Notes: generated from the letters alone by a model not told the origin. Shown: positions 23,001-36,214, counted from the stretch's first letter. The stretch is DNA of 64,000 nt from Urophycis tenuis (GCA_036785325.1 JAXIVH010000042.1:47501-111500), one strand, 5' to 3'. Numbers and translations are program-made.

Positions 23001-26000
23001 GCCCAAAAACTACAACCACAGCTGGCCCAACTACTACAACCACAGCTGTTCCAACAACTACAACCACAGCTGTTCCAACTACTATAACCACAGCTGTTCC
23101 AACAACTACAACCACAGCTGTTCCAACTACTACAACCACAGCTGTTCCAACAACTACAACCACAGCTGTTCCAACAACAACAACCACAGCTGTTCCAACA
23201 ACTACAACCACAGCTGGCCCAACAACTACAACGACAGCTGGCCCAACTACTACAACCACAGCTGTTCCAACTACTACAACCACAGCTGTTCCAACGACTA
23301 CAACCACAGCTGTTCCAACGACAACAACCACAGCTGTTCCAACTACTACAACCACAGCTGTTCCAACAACTACAACCACAGCTGTTCCAACAACAACAAC
23401 CACAGCTGTTCCAACAACTACAACCACAGCTGTTCCAACAACAACAACCACAGCTGTTCCAACGACTACAACCACAGCTGGCCCAACAACTACAACCACA
23501 GCTGGCCCAACAACTACAACCACAGCTATTCCAACAACTACAACCACAGCTGTTCCAACAACTACAACCACAGCTGTTCCAACGACAACAACCACAGCTG
23601 TTCCAACGAAAACAACCCCAGCTGTTCCAACTACTACAACCACAACTGTTCCAACAACTACAACCACAGCTGGCCTAACAACTACAACCACAGCTGGCCC
23701 AACTACTACAACAACAGCTGTTCCAACAACTACAACCACAGCTGTTCCAACTACTACAACCACAGCTGTTCCAACTACTACAACCACAGCTGTTCCAACA
23801 ACTACAACCACAGTTGTTCCAACAACAACAACCACAGCGGTTCCAACTACTACAACCACAACTGTTCCAACAACTACAACCACAGCTGTTCCAACGACTA
23901 CAACCACAGCTTTTCTGACAACTTCAACAACAGCTGTTCCAACATCTACAACCACAGCTATTCTGACAACCACAAGCACAGCTGTTCCAACGACTACAAC
24001 CACAGCTGGCCAAAAAACTACAACCACAGCTGGCCCAACTACTACAACCACAGCTGTTCCAACAACTACAACCACAGCTGTTCCAACTACTATAACCACA
24101 GCTGTTCCAACAACTACAACCACAGCTGTTCCAACTACTACAACCACAGCTGTTCCAACAACTACAACCACAGCTGGCCCAACAACTACAACGACAGCTG
24201 GCCCAACAACTACAACAACAGCTGTTCCAATAACTACAACCACAGCTGTTCCAACTACTACAACTACAGCTGTTCCAACGACTACAACCACAGCTGTTCC
24301 AACGACAACAACCACAGCTGTTCCAACTACTACAACCACAGCTGTTCCAACAACTACAACCACAGCTGTTCCAACAACAACCACAGCTGTTCCAACAACT
24401 ACAACCACAGCTGTTCCAACAACAACAACCACAGCTGTTCCAACGACTACAACCACAATTGGCCCAACAACTACAACCACAGCTGGCCCAACAACTACAA
24501 CCACAGCTGTTCCAACAACTACAACCACAGCGGTTCCAACTACTACAACCACAGCTGTTCCAACGACAACAACCACAGCTGTTCCAACGACAACAACCAC
24601 AGCTGTTCCAACTACTACAACCACAACTGTTCCAACAACTACAACCAAAGCTGGCCTAACAACTACAACAACAGCTGGCCCAACTACTACAACAACAGCT
24701 GTTCCAACAACTACAACCACAGCTGTTCCAACTACTACAACCACAGCTGTTCCAACAACTACAACCACAGCTGTTCCAACGACAACAACCACAGCTGTTC
24801 CAACAACAACAACCACAGCTGTTCCAACAACTACAACCACAGCTGTTCCAACTACTACAACGACAGCTGTTCCAACAACTACAACCACAGCTGTTCCAAC
24901 AACAACAAGCACAGCTGTTCCAACAACAACAAGCACAGCTGTTCCAACAACTACAACCACAGCTAGCCCAACAACTACAACAACAGCTGGCCCAACTACT
25001 ACAACCACAGCTGTTCCAACAACTACAACCACAGCTGTTCCAACAACTTCAACCACAGCTGGCCGAACGACTACAACCACAGCTTTTCCAACTACTACAA
25101 CCACAGCTTTTCCAACTACTACAACAACAGCTGTTCCAACAACTACAACAACAGCTGTTCAAACATCTACAACCACAGCTGTTCCAACTACTACAACGAC
25201 AGCTGTTCCAACAACTACAACCACAGCTGTTCCAACAACAACAAGCACAGCTGTTCCAACAACAACAAGCACAGCTGGCCCAACAACTTCAACAACAGCT
25301 GGCCCAACTACTACAACCACAGCTGTTCCAACAACTACAACCACAGCTGTCCCCACTACTATAAACACAGCTGTTCCAACGACGACAACAACAGCTGTTC
25401 CAACAACTACAACCACGGCTCTCCCAACTTCTACAACCACAGCTGTTCCAACAACTTCAACCACAGCTGGCCGAACGACTACAACCACAGCTGTTCCAAC
25501 TATTACAACCACAGCTGTTCCAACAACTACAACAACAGCTGTTCCAACAACTACAACCACAGCTGTTCCAACAACAACAACCACAGCGGTTCCAACTACT
25601 ACAACCGTAACTGTTCCAACAACTACAACCACAGCTGTTCCAACGACTACAACCACAGCTTTTCTGACAACTTCAACAACAGCTGTTCCGACATCTACAA
25701 CCACAGCTATTCCGACAACCACAAGCACAGCTGTTCCAACGACTACAACCACAGCTGGCCCTAAAACTACAACCACAGCTGGCCCAACTACTACAACCAC
25801 AGCTGTTCCAACAACTACAACCACAGCTGTTCCAACAACAACAACCACAGCTGTTCCAACAACTACAACCACAGCTGGCCCAACAACTACAACGACAGCT
25901 GGCCCAACTACTACAACCACAGCTGTTCCAACAACTACAACCACAGCTGTTCCAACTACTACAACAACAGCTGTTCCAACGACTACAACCACAGCTGTTC

Positions 26001-29000
26001 CAACGACAACAACCACAGCTGTTCCAACTACTACAACCACAGCTGTTCCAACTACTACAACAACAGCTGTTCCAACAACTACAACCACAGCTGCTCCAAC
26101 AACAACAACCACAGCTGTTCCAACAACTACAACCATAGCTGTTCCAACAACAACAACCACAGCTGTTCCAACGACTACAACCACAGCTGGCCCAACAACT
26201 ACAACCACAGCTGGCCCAACAACTACAACCACAGCTGTTCCAACAACTACAACCACAGCGGTTCCAACTACTACAACAACAGCTGTTCCAACGACTACAA
26301 CCACAGCTGTTCCAACGACAACAACCACAGCTGTTCCAACTACTACAACCACAGCTGTTCCAACTACTACAACAACAGCTGTTCCAACAACTACAACCAC
26401 AGCTGCTCCAACAACAACAACCACAGCTGTTCCAACAACTACAACCACAGCTGGCCCAACAACTACAACCACAGCTGGCCCAACTACTACAACCACAGCT
26501 GTTCCAACAACTACAACCACAGCTGTTCCAACTACTACAACAACAGCTGTTCCAACGACTACAACCACAGCTGTTCCAACGACAACAACCACAGCTGTTC
26601 CAACTACTACAACCACAGCTGTTCCAACTACTACAACAACAGCTGTTCCAACAACTACAACCACAGCTGCTCCAACAACAACAACCACAGCTGTTCCAAC
26701 AACTACAACCACAGCTGTTCCAACAACAACAACCACAGCTGTTCCAACGACTACAACCACAGCTGGCCCAACAACTACAACCACAGCTGGCCCAACAACT
26801 ACAACCACAGCTGTTCCAACAACTACAACCACAGCGGTTCCAACTACTACAACCACAGCTGTTCCAACAACTACAACCACAGCTGTTCCAACGACAACAA
26901 CCACAGCTGTTCCAACGACAACAACCACAGCTGTTCCAACTACTACGACCACAACTGTTCCAACAACTACGACCACAGCTCTCCCAACTTCTACAACCAC
27001 AGCTGTTCCAACAACTTCAACCACAGCTGGCCGAACGACTACAACCACAGCTGTTCCAACTACTACAACCACAGCTGTTCCAACAACTACAACCACAGCT
27101 GTTCCAACAACTACAACCACAGCTGGCCCAACAACTACAACCACAGCTGTTCCAACAACAACAACCACAGCGGTTCCAACTACTACAACCACAACTGTTC
27201 CAACAACTACAACCACAGCTGTTCCAACGACTACAACCACAGCTTTTCTGACAACTTCAACAACAGCTGTTCCAACGACTACAACCACAGCTGGCCCAAA
27301 AACTACAACCACAGCTGGCCCAACTACTACAACCACAGCTGTTCCAACAACTACAACCACAGCTGGCCCAACAACTACAACAACAACTGGCCCAACTACT
27401 ACAACCACAGCTGTTCCAACAACTACAACCACAGCTGTTTTAACTACTATAACCACAGCTGTTCCAACAACTACAACCACAGCTGTTCCAACGACGACAA
27501 CAACAGCTGTTCCAACAACTACAACCACAGCTCTCCCAACTTCTACAACCACAGCTGTTCCAACAACTTCAACCACAGCTGGCCAAAAGACTACAACCAC
27601 AGCTGTTCCAACTACTACAACCACAGCTGTTCCAACAACTACAACCACAGCTGTTCCAACAACTACAACCACAGCTGGCCCAACAACTACAACCACAGCT
27701 GTTCCAACAACAACAACCACAGCGGTTCCAACTACTACAACCACAACTGTTCCAACAACCACAACCACAGCTGTTCCAACGACTACAACCACAGCTTTTC
27801 TGACAACTTCAACAACAGCTGTTCCAACATCTACAACCACAGCTATTCTGACAACCACAAGCACAGCTGTTCCAACGACTACAACCACAGCTGGCCCAAA
27901 AACTACAACCACAGCTGGCCCAACTACTACAACCACAGCTGTTCCAACAACTACAACCACAGCTGTTCCAACAACAACAACCACAGCTGTTCCAACAACT
28001 ACAACCACAGCTGGCCCAACAACTACAACGACAGCTGGCCCAACTACTACAACCACAGCTGTTCCAACAACTACAACCACAGCTGTTCCAACTACTACAA
28101 CCACAGCTGTTCCAACGACTACAACCACAGCTGTTCCAACGACAACAACCACAGCTGTTCCAACTACTACAACCACAGCTGTTCCAACTACTTCAACCAC
28201 AGCTCTTCCAACAACTACAACCACAGCTGTTCCAACAACAACAACCACAGCTGTTCCAACAACTACAACCACAGCTGTTCCAACAACAACAACCACAGCT
28301 GTTCCAACGACTACAACCACAGCTGGCCCAACAACTACAACCACAGCTGGCCCAACAACTACAACCACAGCTGTTCCAACAACTACAACCACAGCGGTTC
28401 CAACTACTACAACCACAGCTGTTCCAACAACTACAACCACAGCTGTTCCAACGACAACAACCACAGCTGTTCCAACGACAACAACCACAGCTGTTCCAAC
28501 TACTACAACCACAACTGTTCCAACTACAACCACAGCTCTCCCAACTTCTACAACCACAGCTGTTCCAACAACTTCAACCACAGCTGGCCGAACGACTACA
28601 ACCACAGCTGTTCCAACTACTTCAACCACAGCTCTTCCAACAACTACAACCACAGCTAGCCCAACAACTACAACCACAGCTGTTCCAACAACAACAACCA
28701 CAGCGGTTCCAACTACTACAACCACAACTGTTCCAACAACTACAACCACAGCTGTTCCAACGACTACAACCACAGCTTTTCTGACAACTTCAGCAACAGC
28801 TGTTCCAACATCTACAACCGCAGCTATTCTGACAACTACAACCACAGCTGGCCCAACAACTACAACAACAGCTGGCCCAACTACTACAACCACAGCTGTT
28901 CCAACAACTAAAACCACAGCTGTTCCAACTACTACAACCACAGCTGTTCCAACAACTACAACCACAGCTGGCCCAACAACTACAACCACAGCTGTTCCAA

Positions 29001-32000
29001 CAACTACAACCACAGCTGTTCCAACGACGACAACAACAGCTGTTCCAACAACTACAACCACAGCTCTCCCAACTTCTACAACCACAGCTGTTCCAACAAC
29101 TTCAACCACAGCTGGCCGAACGACTACAACCACAGCGGTTCCAACTACTACAACCACAACTGTTCCAACAACTACAACCACAGCTGTTCCAACGACTACA
29201 ACCACAGCTTTTCTGACAACTTCAACAACAGCTGTTCCAACATCTACAACCACAGCTATTCTGACAACCACAAGCACAGCTGTTCCAACGACTACAACCA
29301 CAGCTGTTCCAACAACTACAACGACAGCTGGCCCAACTACTACAACCACAGCTGGTCCAACAACTACAACCACAGCTGTTCCAACTACTACAACCACAGC
29401 TGTTCCAACGACTACAACCACAGCTGTTCCAACTACTACAACCACAGCTGGCCCAACTACTACAACCACAGCTGTTCCAACAACTACAACCACAGCTGTT
29501 CCAACAACTACAACCACAGCTGGCCCAACTACTACAACCACAGCTGTTCCAACAACTACAACCACAGCTGTTCCAACAACAACAACCACAGCTGTTCCAA
29601 CAACTACAACGACAGCTGGCCCAACTACTACAACCACAGCTGGTCCAACAACTACAACCACAGCTGTTCCAACTACTACAACCACAGCTGTTCCAACGAC
29701 TACAACCACAGCTGTTCCAACGACAACAACCACAGCTGTTCCAACGACAACAACCACAGCTGTTCCAACTACTACAACCACAGCTGTTCCAACAACAACA
29801 ACCACAGCTGTTCCAACAACTACAACCACAGCTGTTCCAACAACAACAACCACAGCTGTTCCAACGACTACAACCACAGCTGGCCCAACAACTACAACCA
29901 AAGCTGGCCCAACAACTACAACCACAGCTGTTCCAACAACTACAACCACAGCGGTTCCAACTACTACAACCACAGCTGTTCCAACAACTACAACCACAGC
30001 TGTTCCAACGACAACAACCACAGCTGTTCCAACGACAACAACCACAGCTGTTCCAACTACTACAACCACAACTGTTCCAACAACTACAACCACAGCTCTC
30101 CCAACTTCTACAACCACAGCTGTTCCAACAACTTCAACCACAGCTGGCCGAACGACTACAACCACAGCTGTTCCAACTACTACAACCACAGCTGTTCCAA
30201 CAACTACAACCACAGCTGTTCCAACAACTACAACCACAGCTGGCCCAACAACTACAACCACAGCTGTTCCAACAACAACAACCACAGCGGTTCCAACTAC
30301 TACAACCACAACTGTTCCAACAACTACAACCACAGCTGTTCCAACGACTACAACCACAGCTTTTCTGACAACTTCAACATCAGCTGTTCCAACATCTACA
30401 ACCACAGCTATTCTGACAACTACAACCACAGCTGGCCCAACAACTACAACAACAGCTGGCCCAACTACTACAACCAGAGCTGTTCCAACAACTACAACCA
30501 CAGCTGTTCCAACTACTATAACCACAGCTGTTCCAACAACTACAACCACAGCTGTTCCAACGACGACAACAACAGCTGTTCCAACAACTACAACCACAGC
30601 TCTCCCAACTTCTACAACCACAGCTGTTCCAACAACTTCAACCACAGCTGGCCGAACGACTACAACCACAGCTGTTCCAACTACTACAACCACAGCTGTT
30701 CCAACAACTAAAACCACAGCTGTTCCAACAACTACAACCACAGCTGGCCCAACAACTACAACCACAGCTGTTCCAACAACAACAACCACAGCGGTTCCAA
30801 CTACTACAACCACAACTGTTCCAACAACTACAACCACAGCTGTTCCAACGACTACAACCACAGCTTTTCTGACAACTTCAACAACAGCTGTTCCAACATC
30901 TACAACCACAGCTATTCTGACAACCACAAGCACAGCTGTTCCAACGACTACAACCACAGCTGGCCCAACAACTACAACCACAGCTGGCCCAACTACTACA
31001 ACCACAGCTGTTCCAACAACTACAACCACAGCTGGCCCAACAACTACAACGACAGCTGGCCCAACTACTACAACCACAGCTGGTCCAACAACTACAACCA
31101 CAGCTGTTCCAACTACTACAACCACAGCTGTTCCAACGACTACAACCACAGCTGTTCCAACGACAACAACCACAGCTGTTCCAACTACTACAACCACAGC
31201 TGTTCCAACTACTACAACCACAGCTGTTCCAACAACTACAACCACAGCTGTTCCAACAACAACAACCACAGCTGTTCCAACAACTGCAACCACAGCTCTT
31301 CCAACAACAACAACCACTGCTGTTCCAACGACTACAACCACAGCTGGTCCAACTTCTTCAACCACAGCATTTCCAACTACAACCACAGCTGGCTCAACGA
31401 CTACAACCACAGCTGTTCCAACTACTACAACCACAGCTGTTCCAACAACTACAACCACAGCTGTTCCAACTACTCCAACCACAGCAGTTCCAACTACAAC
31501 CACAGCTGGCCCAACGACTACAACCACAGCTGTTCCAGCTACTACAACCACAGCTGTTCCAACAACTACAACCACAGCTGTTCCAACTACTTCAACCACT
31601 GCATTTCCAACTACCACCACCACAGCTGTTCCAACTACTACAACTACAGGTGTTCCAACGACTACAACCACAGCTGTTCCGACAACTACAACCTTAGCTG
31701 GCCAAACAACTACAACCACAGCTGTTCCAACTACTACAACCACAGCTATTCCAACTACTACAACCACAGCTGTTCCAACAACTACAACTACAGCTGTTCC
31801 AACAACTACAACAATAGCTGTTCAGACAACTACAACTTCAGCTGGCCAAACAACTACATTCTCAGCTGGCCCAACTACTACAACCACATCTGTTTCAACA
31901 ACCACAAGCACAGCTGTTCCAACGACTACAACCACAGCTGGCCCAACAACTACAACCACAGCTGGCCCAACTACTACAACCACAGCTGTTCCAACAACTA

Positions 32001-35000
32001 CAACCACAGCTGGCCCAACAACTACAACGACAGCTGGCCCAACTACTACAACCACAGCTGGTCCAACAACTACAACCACAGCTGTTCCAACTACTACAAC
32101 CACAGCTGTTCCAACGACTACAACCACAGCTGTTCCAACGACAACAACCACAGCTGTTCCAACTACTACAACCACAGCTGTTCCAACTACTACAACCACA
32201 GCTGTTCCAACAACTACAACCACAGCTGTTCCAACAACAACAACCACAGCTGTTCCAACAACTGCAACCACAGCTCTTCCAACAACAACAACCACTGCTG
32301 TTCCAACGACTACAACCACAGCTGGTCCAACTTCTTCAACCACAGCATTTCCAACTACAACCACAGCTGGCTCAACGACTACAACCACAGCTGTTCCAAC
32401 TACTACAACCACAGCTGTTCCAACAACTACAACCACAGCTGTTCCAACTACTCCAACCACAGCAGTTCCAACTACAACCACAGCTGGCCCAACGACTACA
32501 ACCACAGCTGTTCCAGCTACTACAACCACAGCTGTTCCAACAACTACAACCACAGCTGTTCCAACTACTTCAACCACTGCATTTCCAACTACCACCACCA
32601 CAGCTGTTCCAACTACTACAACTACAGGTGTTCCAACGACTACAACCACAGCTGTTCCGACAACTACAACCTTAGCTGGCCAAACAACTACAACCACAGC
32701 TGTTCCAACTACTACAACCACAGCTATTCCAACTACTACAACCACAGCTGTTCCAACAACTACAACTACAGCTGTTCCAACAACTACAACAATAGCTGTT
32801 CAGACAACTACAACTTCAGCTGGCCAAACAACTACATTCTCAGCTGGCCCAACTACTACAACCACATCTGTTTCAACAACTTCAACCACAGCTGCTCCAA
32901 CAACTACAACCACAGCTTTTCCAACTACTACTACAACCACTGCTTTTCCAACAACTACAACCACAGCTGGGCCAACAACTACAACCACAGGTGGCCCACC
33001 AAAAACCACAGCTGGTCCAACAACAAATACAGCTAACCTGATTACAACCACAGCTGACCTGACTACAACCAAAGTTGGCCCTACTGCAACCACAGCAGGC
33101 AGTGGTAGTGAAGAAGCTATAATAGCAGAAGAAGGTGCCACCCAGGGAGCCATAAAAGCTGGAGGATTTACCTCACAGCAAACAACCACAGCTGGCCAAA
33201 CTACAACCCCAGAGGGTCTGACTCGTACCATTGCTGGCCAAACGTCAACAGCTGGCCTAACTACAACCAAAGATGGAATGACTACAACCAAAACTGGCCC
33301 ACCAACAACCACATTTAGCCGACCAACTACAACAGCCTCCCCGACAACAACTACAACCACAGATGGTCAATCAATGACGACAGCTGGCCCGTCTGCAAAC
33401 AAGGTTGCAACAACAGCAACAAGAGTAGGCACTACTTCAACCACTACGAACCAAACATCAACAACAGCTGGTCCAACTACTGTCACAACTGGTCCAACAA
33501 CGGCCACAGCCAGCTTAACTATACCTATGGTCGGTCCAACTACAAATGTGGCTGGCCCAGCTACAACAACAGCTAGCCCAACAAAAACCACAGCTGATCT
33601 GCCTGAAACTGCTGCTGGCCAAATTGCAACCACAGCCGGTCAAACTACAAACCCAGTGGGTCTGCCTAGTACCACTGCTGGCCAGACTACAACAACAGCT
33701 TGCCTTACTACAACCAGAGCTGGACCAACTGCAACTACTGCTGGACTCAGTAGTGGAGGAGCTATAACAGCAGGAGGAGGTGCTACTCAGGGAGCAATAG
33801 GAGCAGGGGGATGTTCTCCACAGGGAGCAACAGGAATGTTACAAGTAGTAGGAGTACAGCTGTTTATCCCAGTAGTCATCATACCTTTCACCTTTTTAGT
33901 TCAGAGTGAAGACAGTACAGCTGGCCCAAGTACAACCACAGCTAGCCCGACAATGTGCACCACTGGCCAAAGTACAAGCACAGCTGGACCAATGATCACC
34001 ACAGCTGGTCGGAATACTACCACAGCAAAAACTGCTCACTCACCTACAACCAGTACTGCCCAAACTACAACGACAGTTGGCCAAATCACCTCCGCAGCTG
34101 ACCCAAATATAACCACAGCTGGCTTGCCTGCAAACACAGCTGGTCCAACCATTACAACCACATCTGGCCCAACTACAACCAAAGCTGTGCCGACTGCAAA
34201 CACAATGGGTCCGACCAAAACCTCAGCTGGACTCAGTAGTGAAGGAGCTATGACATCAGGAGGAGGTGCTACTCAGGGAGCAATAGGAGCAGGAGGAAGT
34301 TCTCCACAGGGAGCAACAGGAATGTTGAATATAGTAGGAGTACAGCTGTTTATCCCAGTAGTCATCATACCTTTCTCCTTTTTAGTTCAGAGTCAAGACA
34401 GTAATGCTAGCCCAAGTATAGCCACAGCTAGCCCAACAATGTGCACTACTGGCCAAACGACAAGGACAGCTGGACCAATGACCATCACATCTGGCCCGAC
34501 GACAACCACAGCTTTCCCGACTACATCCACGTCTGGCCTGACAATACGCACTACTGGCCAAACTACAACAACAGCTGGCCAAATCAACTCCACAGCTGAC
34601 CCAAACAGAACCACAGCTGGCTTTCCTGCAAACACAGCTGGTCCAAACATTACAACCACATCTGGCCGAACTAAAACCAAAGCTGTGCCGACTGCAAACA
34701 CAATGGGTCTGACAAAAACCTCAGCTGGACTCAGTAGTGAAGGAGCTATGACATCAGGAGGAGGTGCTACTCAGGGAGCAATAGGAGCAGGAGGAAGTTC
34801 TCCACAGGGAGCAACAGGAATGTTGAATATAGTAGGAGTACAGCTGTTTATCCCAGTAGTCATCATACCTTTCTCCTTTGTAGTTCAGAGTCAAGACAGT
34901 AATGCTGGCCCAAATAGAGCTACAGCTAGCCCAACAATGTGCACTACTGGCCAAACGACAAGGACAGCTGGACCAATGACCATCACATCTGGCCCGACGA

Positions 35001-36214
35001 CAACCACAGCTTTCCCGACTACATCCACGTCTGGCCTGACAATAGGCACTACTGGCCAAACTACAACAACAGCTGCCCAAACAGCTACCACAGCTGGCTC
35101 AACTACAACCACATCTGGCCAAACTAAAACCAAAGCTCTGCCGAATGCAAACACAATGGGTCCGACAAAAACCTCAGCTGGACTCAGTAGTGAAGGAGCT
35201 ATGACATCAGGAGGAGGTGCTACTCAGGGAGCAATAGGAGCAGGAGGAAGTTCTCCACAGGGACCAACAGGAATGTTGAATGTAGTAGGAGTACAGCTGT
35301 TTATCCCAGTAGTCATCATACCTTTCTCCTTTTTAGTTCAGAGTCAAGACAGCAACGCTGTCCCAAGTACAACTCCAGCCGGCTCGACTACAACCACAGC
35401 AAACACGTCTAAATCGACCAAAACCACTGCAAGCTCAACTACGACCCCTACTGACCAAACTACAACAACAGTTGACCAAAAGACCACCACAGCTTACCAG
35501 AATAGAACCACAGCTGGGTTGCCTACAACCGCATCTGGCCCAACCAAAACCAAAGCTGTGCCGACTGCAAACACAATGGGTCAGACCAAAACCTCAGCTG
35601 GACTCAGTAGTGAAGGAGCTATGACATCAGGAGGAGGTGCTACTCAGGGAGCAATAGGAGCAGGAGGAAGTTCTCCACAGGGAGCAACAGGAATGTTGAA
35701 TGTAGTAGGAGTACAGCTGTTTATCCCAGTATTCATCATACCTTTCTCCTTTTTAGTTCAGAGTCAAGACAGTAATGCTAGCCCAAGTATAGCCACAGCT
35801 AGCCCAACAATGTGCACTACTGGCCAAACGACAAGGACAGCTGGACCAATGACCACCACATCTGGCCCGACGGCAACCACAGCTTTCCCGACTACATCCA
35901 CATCTGGCCTAACAATACGCACTACTGGCCAAACTACAACAACAGCTGCCAAAACAGCTACCACAGCTGGCTCAACTACAACTACAGCTGGGCCGACTGT
36001 AAACACAATGGGTCCGACCAAAACCTCAGCTGGACTCAGTAGTGGAGGAGCTATGACATCAGGAGGAGGTGCTACTCAGGGAGCAACAGAAGATGATGTT
36101 ATGACTGTAGCAGGAGTGTACCTGTCAGTAACACCTTTATCCTCCTCAGTTCACAATCACAACAGTTTCCTTCTACTGTCCTTCACTGGTATTACAATCA
36201 AACTATTGATTTAG
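20039..36214 (+). CDS. Giant mucin-like gene B: 5,355-residue Thr-rich glycoprotein encoded mainly by one 16-kb exon
   Basis: CDS is join(20039..20093, 20202..36214); the two parts are in phase and total 16,068 nt. Exon 2 encodes a signal peptide, MDPCIIFGKICVIVLLLV, clearly homologous to that of genes A and C, and splices at the same point (GTT G|GTAAGT). Exon 3 starts after TTTACACAG (20201). Zones: residues 20-418, repeats dominated by TTSTTTGP/TTTTTGP; about 419-4285, a degenerate 8-residue repeat TTTTTAVP or TTTTTAGP (24 bp) with variants such as AFLTTS, AILTTT and GRTT; 4285-4531, irregular Thr-rich sequence; 4532-5355, five modules of 140-166 residues plus a short terminal one, each opening AGLSS(E/G)GAMTSGGGATQG; in the first five this leads into a hydrophobic LFIPVVIIPFSFLVQ. 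The last residues (NSFLLLSFTGITIKLLI) are hydrophobic and could be a weak GPI or membrane signal. Cysteines are very few, with no vWD, SEA or EGF domain. A reading from the first in-frame Met of exon 3 (21365) would lose the signal peptide and about 400 residues, so the spliced start is preferred. Role inferred: surface or mucus mucin. The 3' gene structure could be spliced further. Confidence 0.75.
20210..33000 (+). repeat. 24-bp coding minisatellite of gene B (TTTTTAVP/TTTTTGP units)
   Basis: Nearly 13 kb of tandem 24-bp units of the form ACAACTACAACCACAGCTGT plus TCCA, in one open frame. Variants are arranged in higher-order blocks: the marker string AFLTTSTTAVPTSTTTAIL recurs (with small changes) near 21650, 22905, 23910, 25660, 27790, 28780, 29210, 30360 and 30865, and an AFL-only version near 27240. 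The coding strand is strikingly G-poor and A/C-rich. Occasional units are 7 residues (TTTTAVP) but remain multiples of three, so the frame is kept throughout. Confidence 0.9.
30920..32875 (+). repeat. 978-bp tandem duplication within the gene B exon
   Basis: The segment beginning CAACCACAAGCACAGCTGTT at 30921 recurs at 31899. Diagnostic rare units (GCTGGTCCAACTTCTTCAAC at 31343 and 32321; AGCTGGCCAAACAACTACAT near its end) keep the same 978-bp offset. The copies look identical or nearly so by eye. 978 is divisible by three (326 residues), so the frame is preserved. Recent unequal exchange is the likely origin. Confidence 0.85.
33740..36214 (+). repeat. C-terminal reiterated module of gene B (hydrophobic segment repeats)
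   Basis: Module starts at 33740, 34226, 34724, 35177, 35597 and 36029 (spacing 486, 498, 453, 420 and 432 bp). Each begins with a Gly-rich stretch (SGGGATQGAIGAGG). Modules 1-5 continue with MLN(I/V)VGVQLFIPVVII and PFSFLVQSQDSN, followed by a Thr/Ser-rich linker, often with the lone cysteine motif TMCTTGQ, and KTSAGLSS opens the next. The sixth is truncated to GATEDDVMTVAGVYLSV and the terminal tail. A decayed earlier copy (ATTAGSGSEEAIIAEEGAT) lies near 33090-33175, and two more follow the stop codon. In every full copy the hydrophobic part overlaps a pyrimidine-rich CCTTTCTCCTTTTTAG that resembles a splice acceptor. Confidence 0.85.

Noticed and set aside
20202..24659. Plus-strand Gln/Leu/Pro-rich frames (QLQPQLFQ repeats) within the giant exon
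   Set aside because: Alternative-frame shadow of the same 24-bp repeat; the Thr frame is the one that joins a signal-peptide exon in phase.
20194..31767. Very long minus-strand open frames of poly Val-Gly-Thr-Ala (1,636 and 2,202 codons)
   Set aside because: They are the reverse complement of the Thr/Ala/Pro codon repeat (ACA/ACC to TGT/GGT), where stops cannot arise; no signal peptide, promoter or splice context on the minus strand.
21365..36214. Starting the giant protein at the first in-frame Met of the long exon (21365)
   Set aside because: The frame is open back to 20204 and connects by GT-AG splicing to a signal-peptide exon homologous to genes A and C; starting at 21365 would give no secretion signal.
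20039..36214. Gel-forming secreted mucin (MUC2/MUC5 type)
   Set aside because: No vWD, C8, TIL or cystine-knot domain and almost no cysteine.
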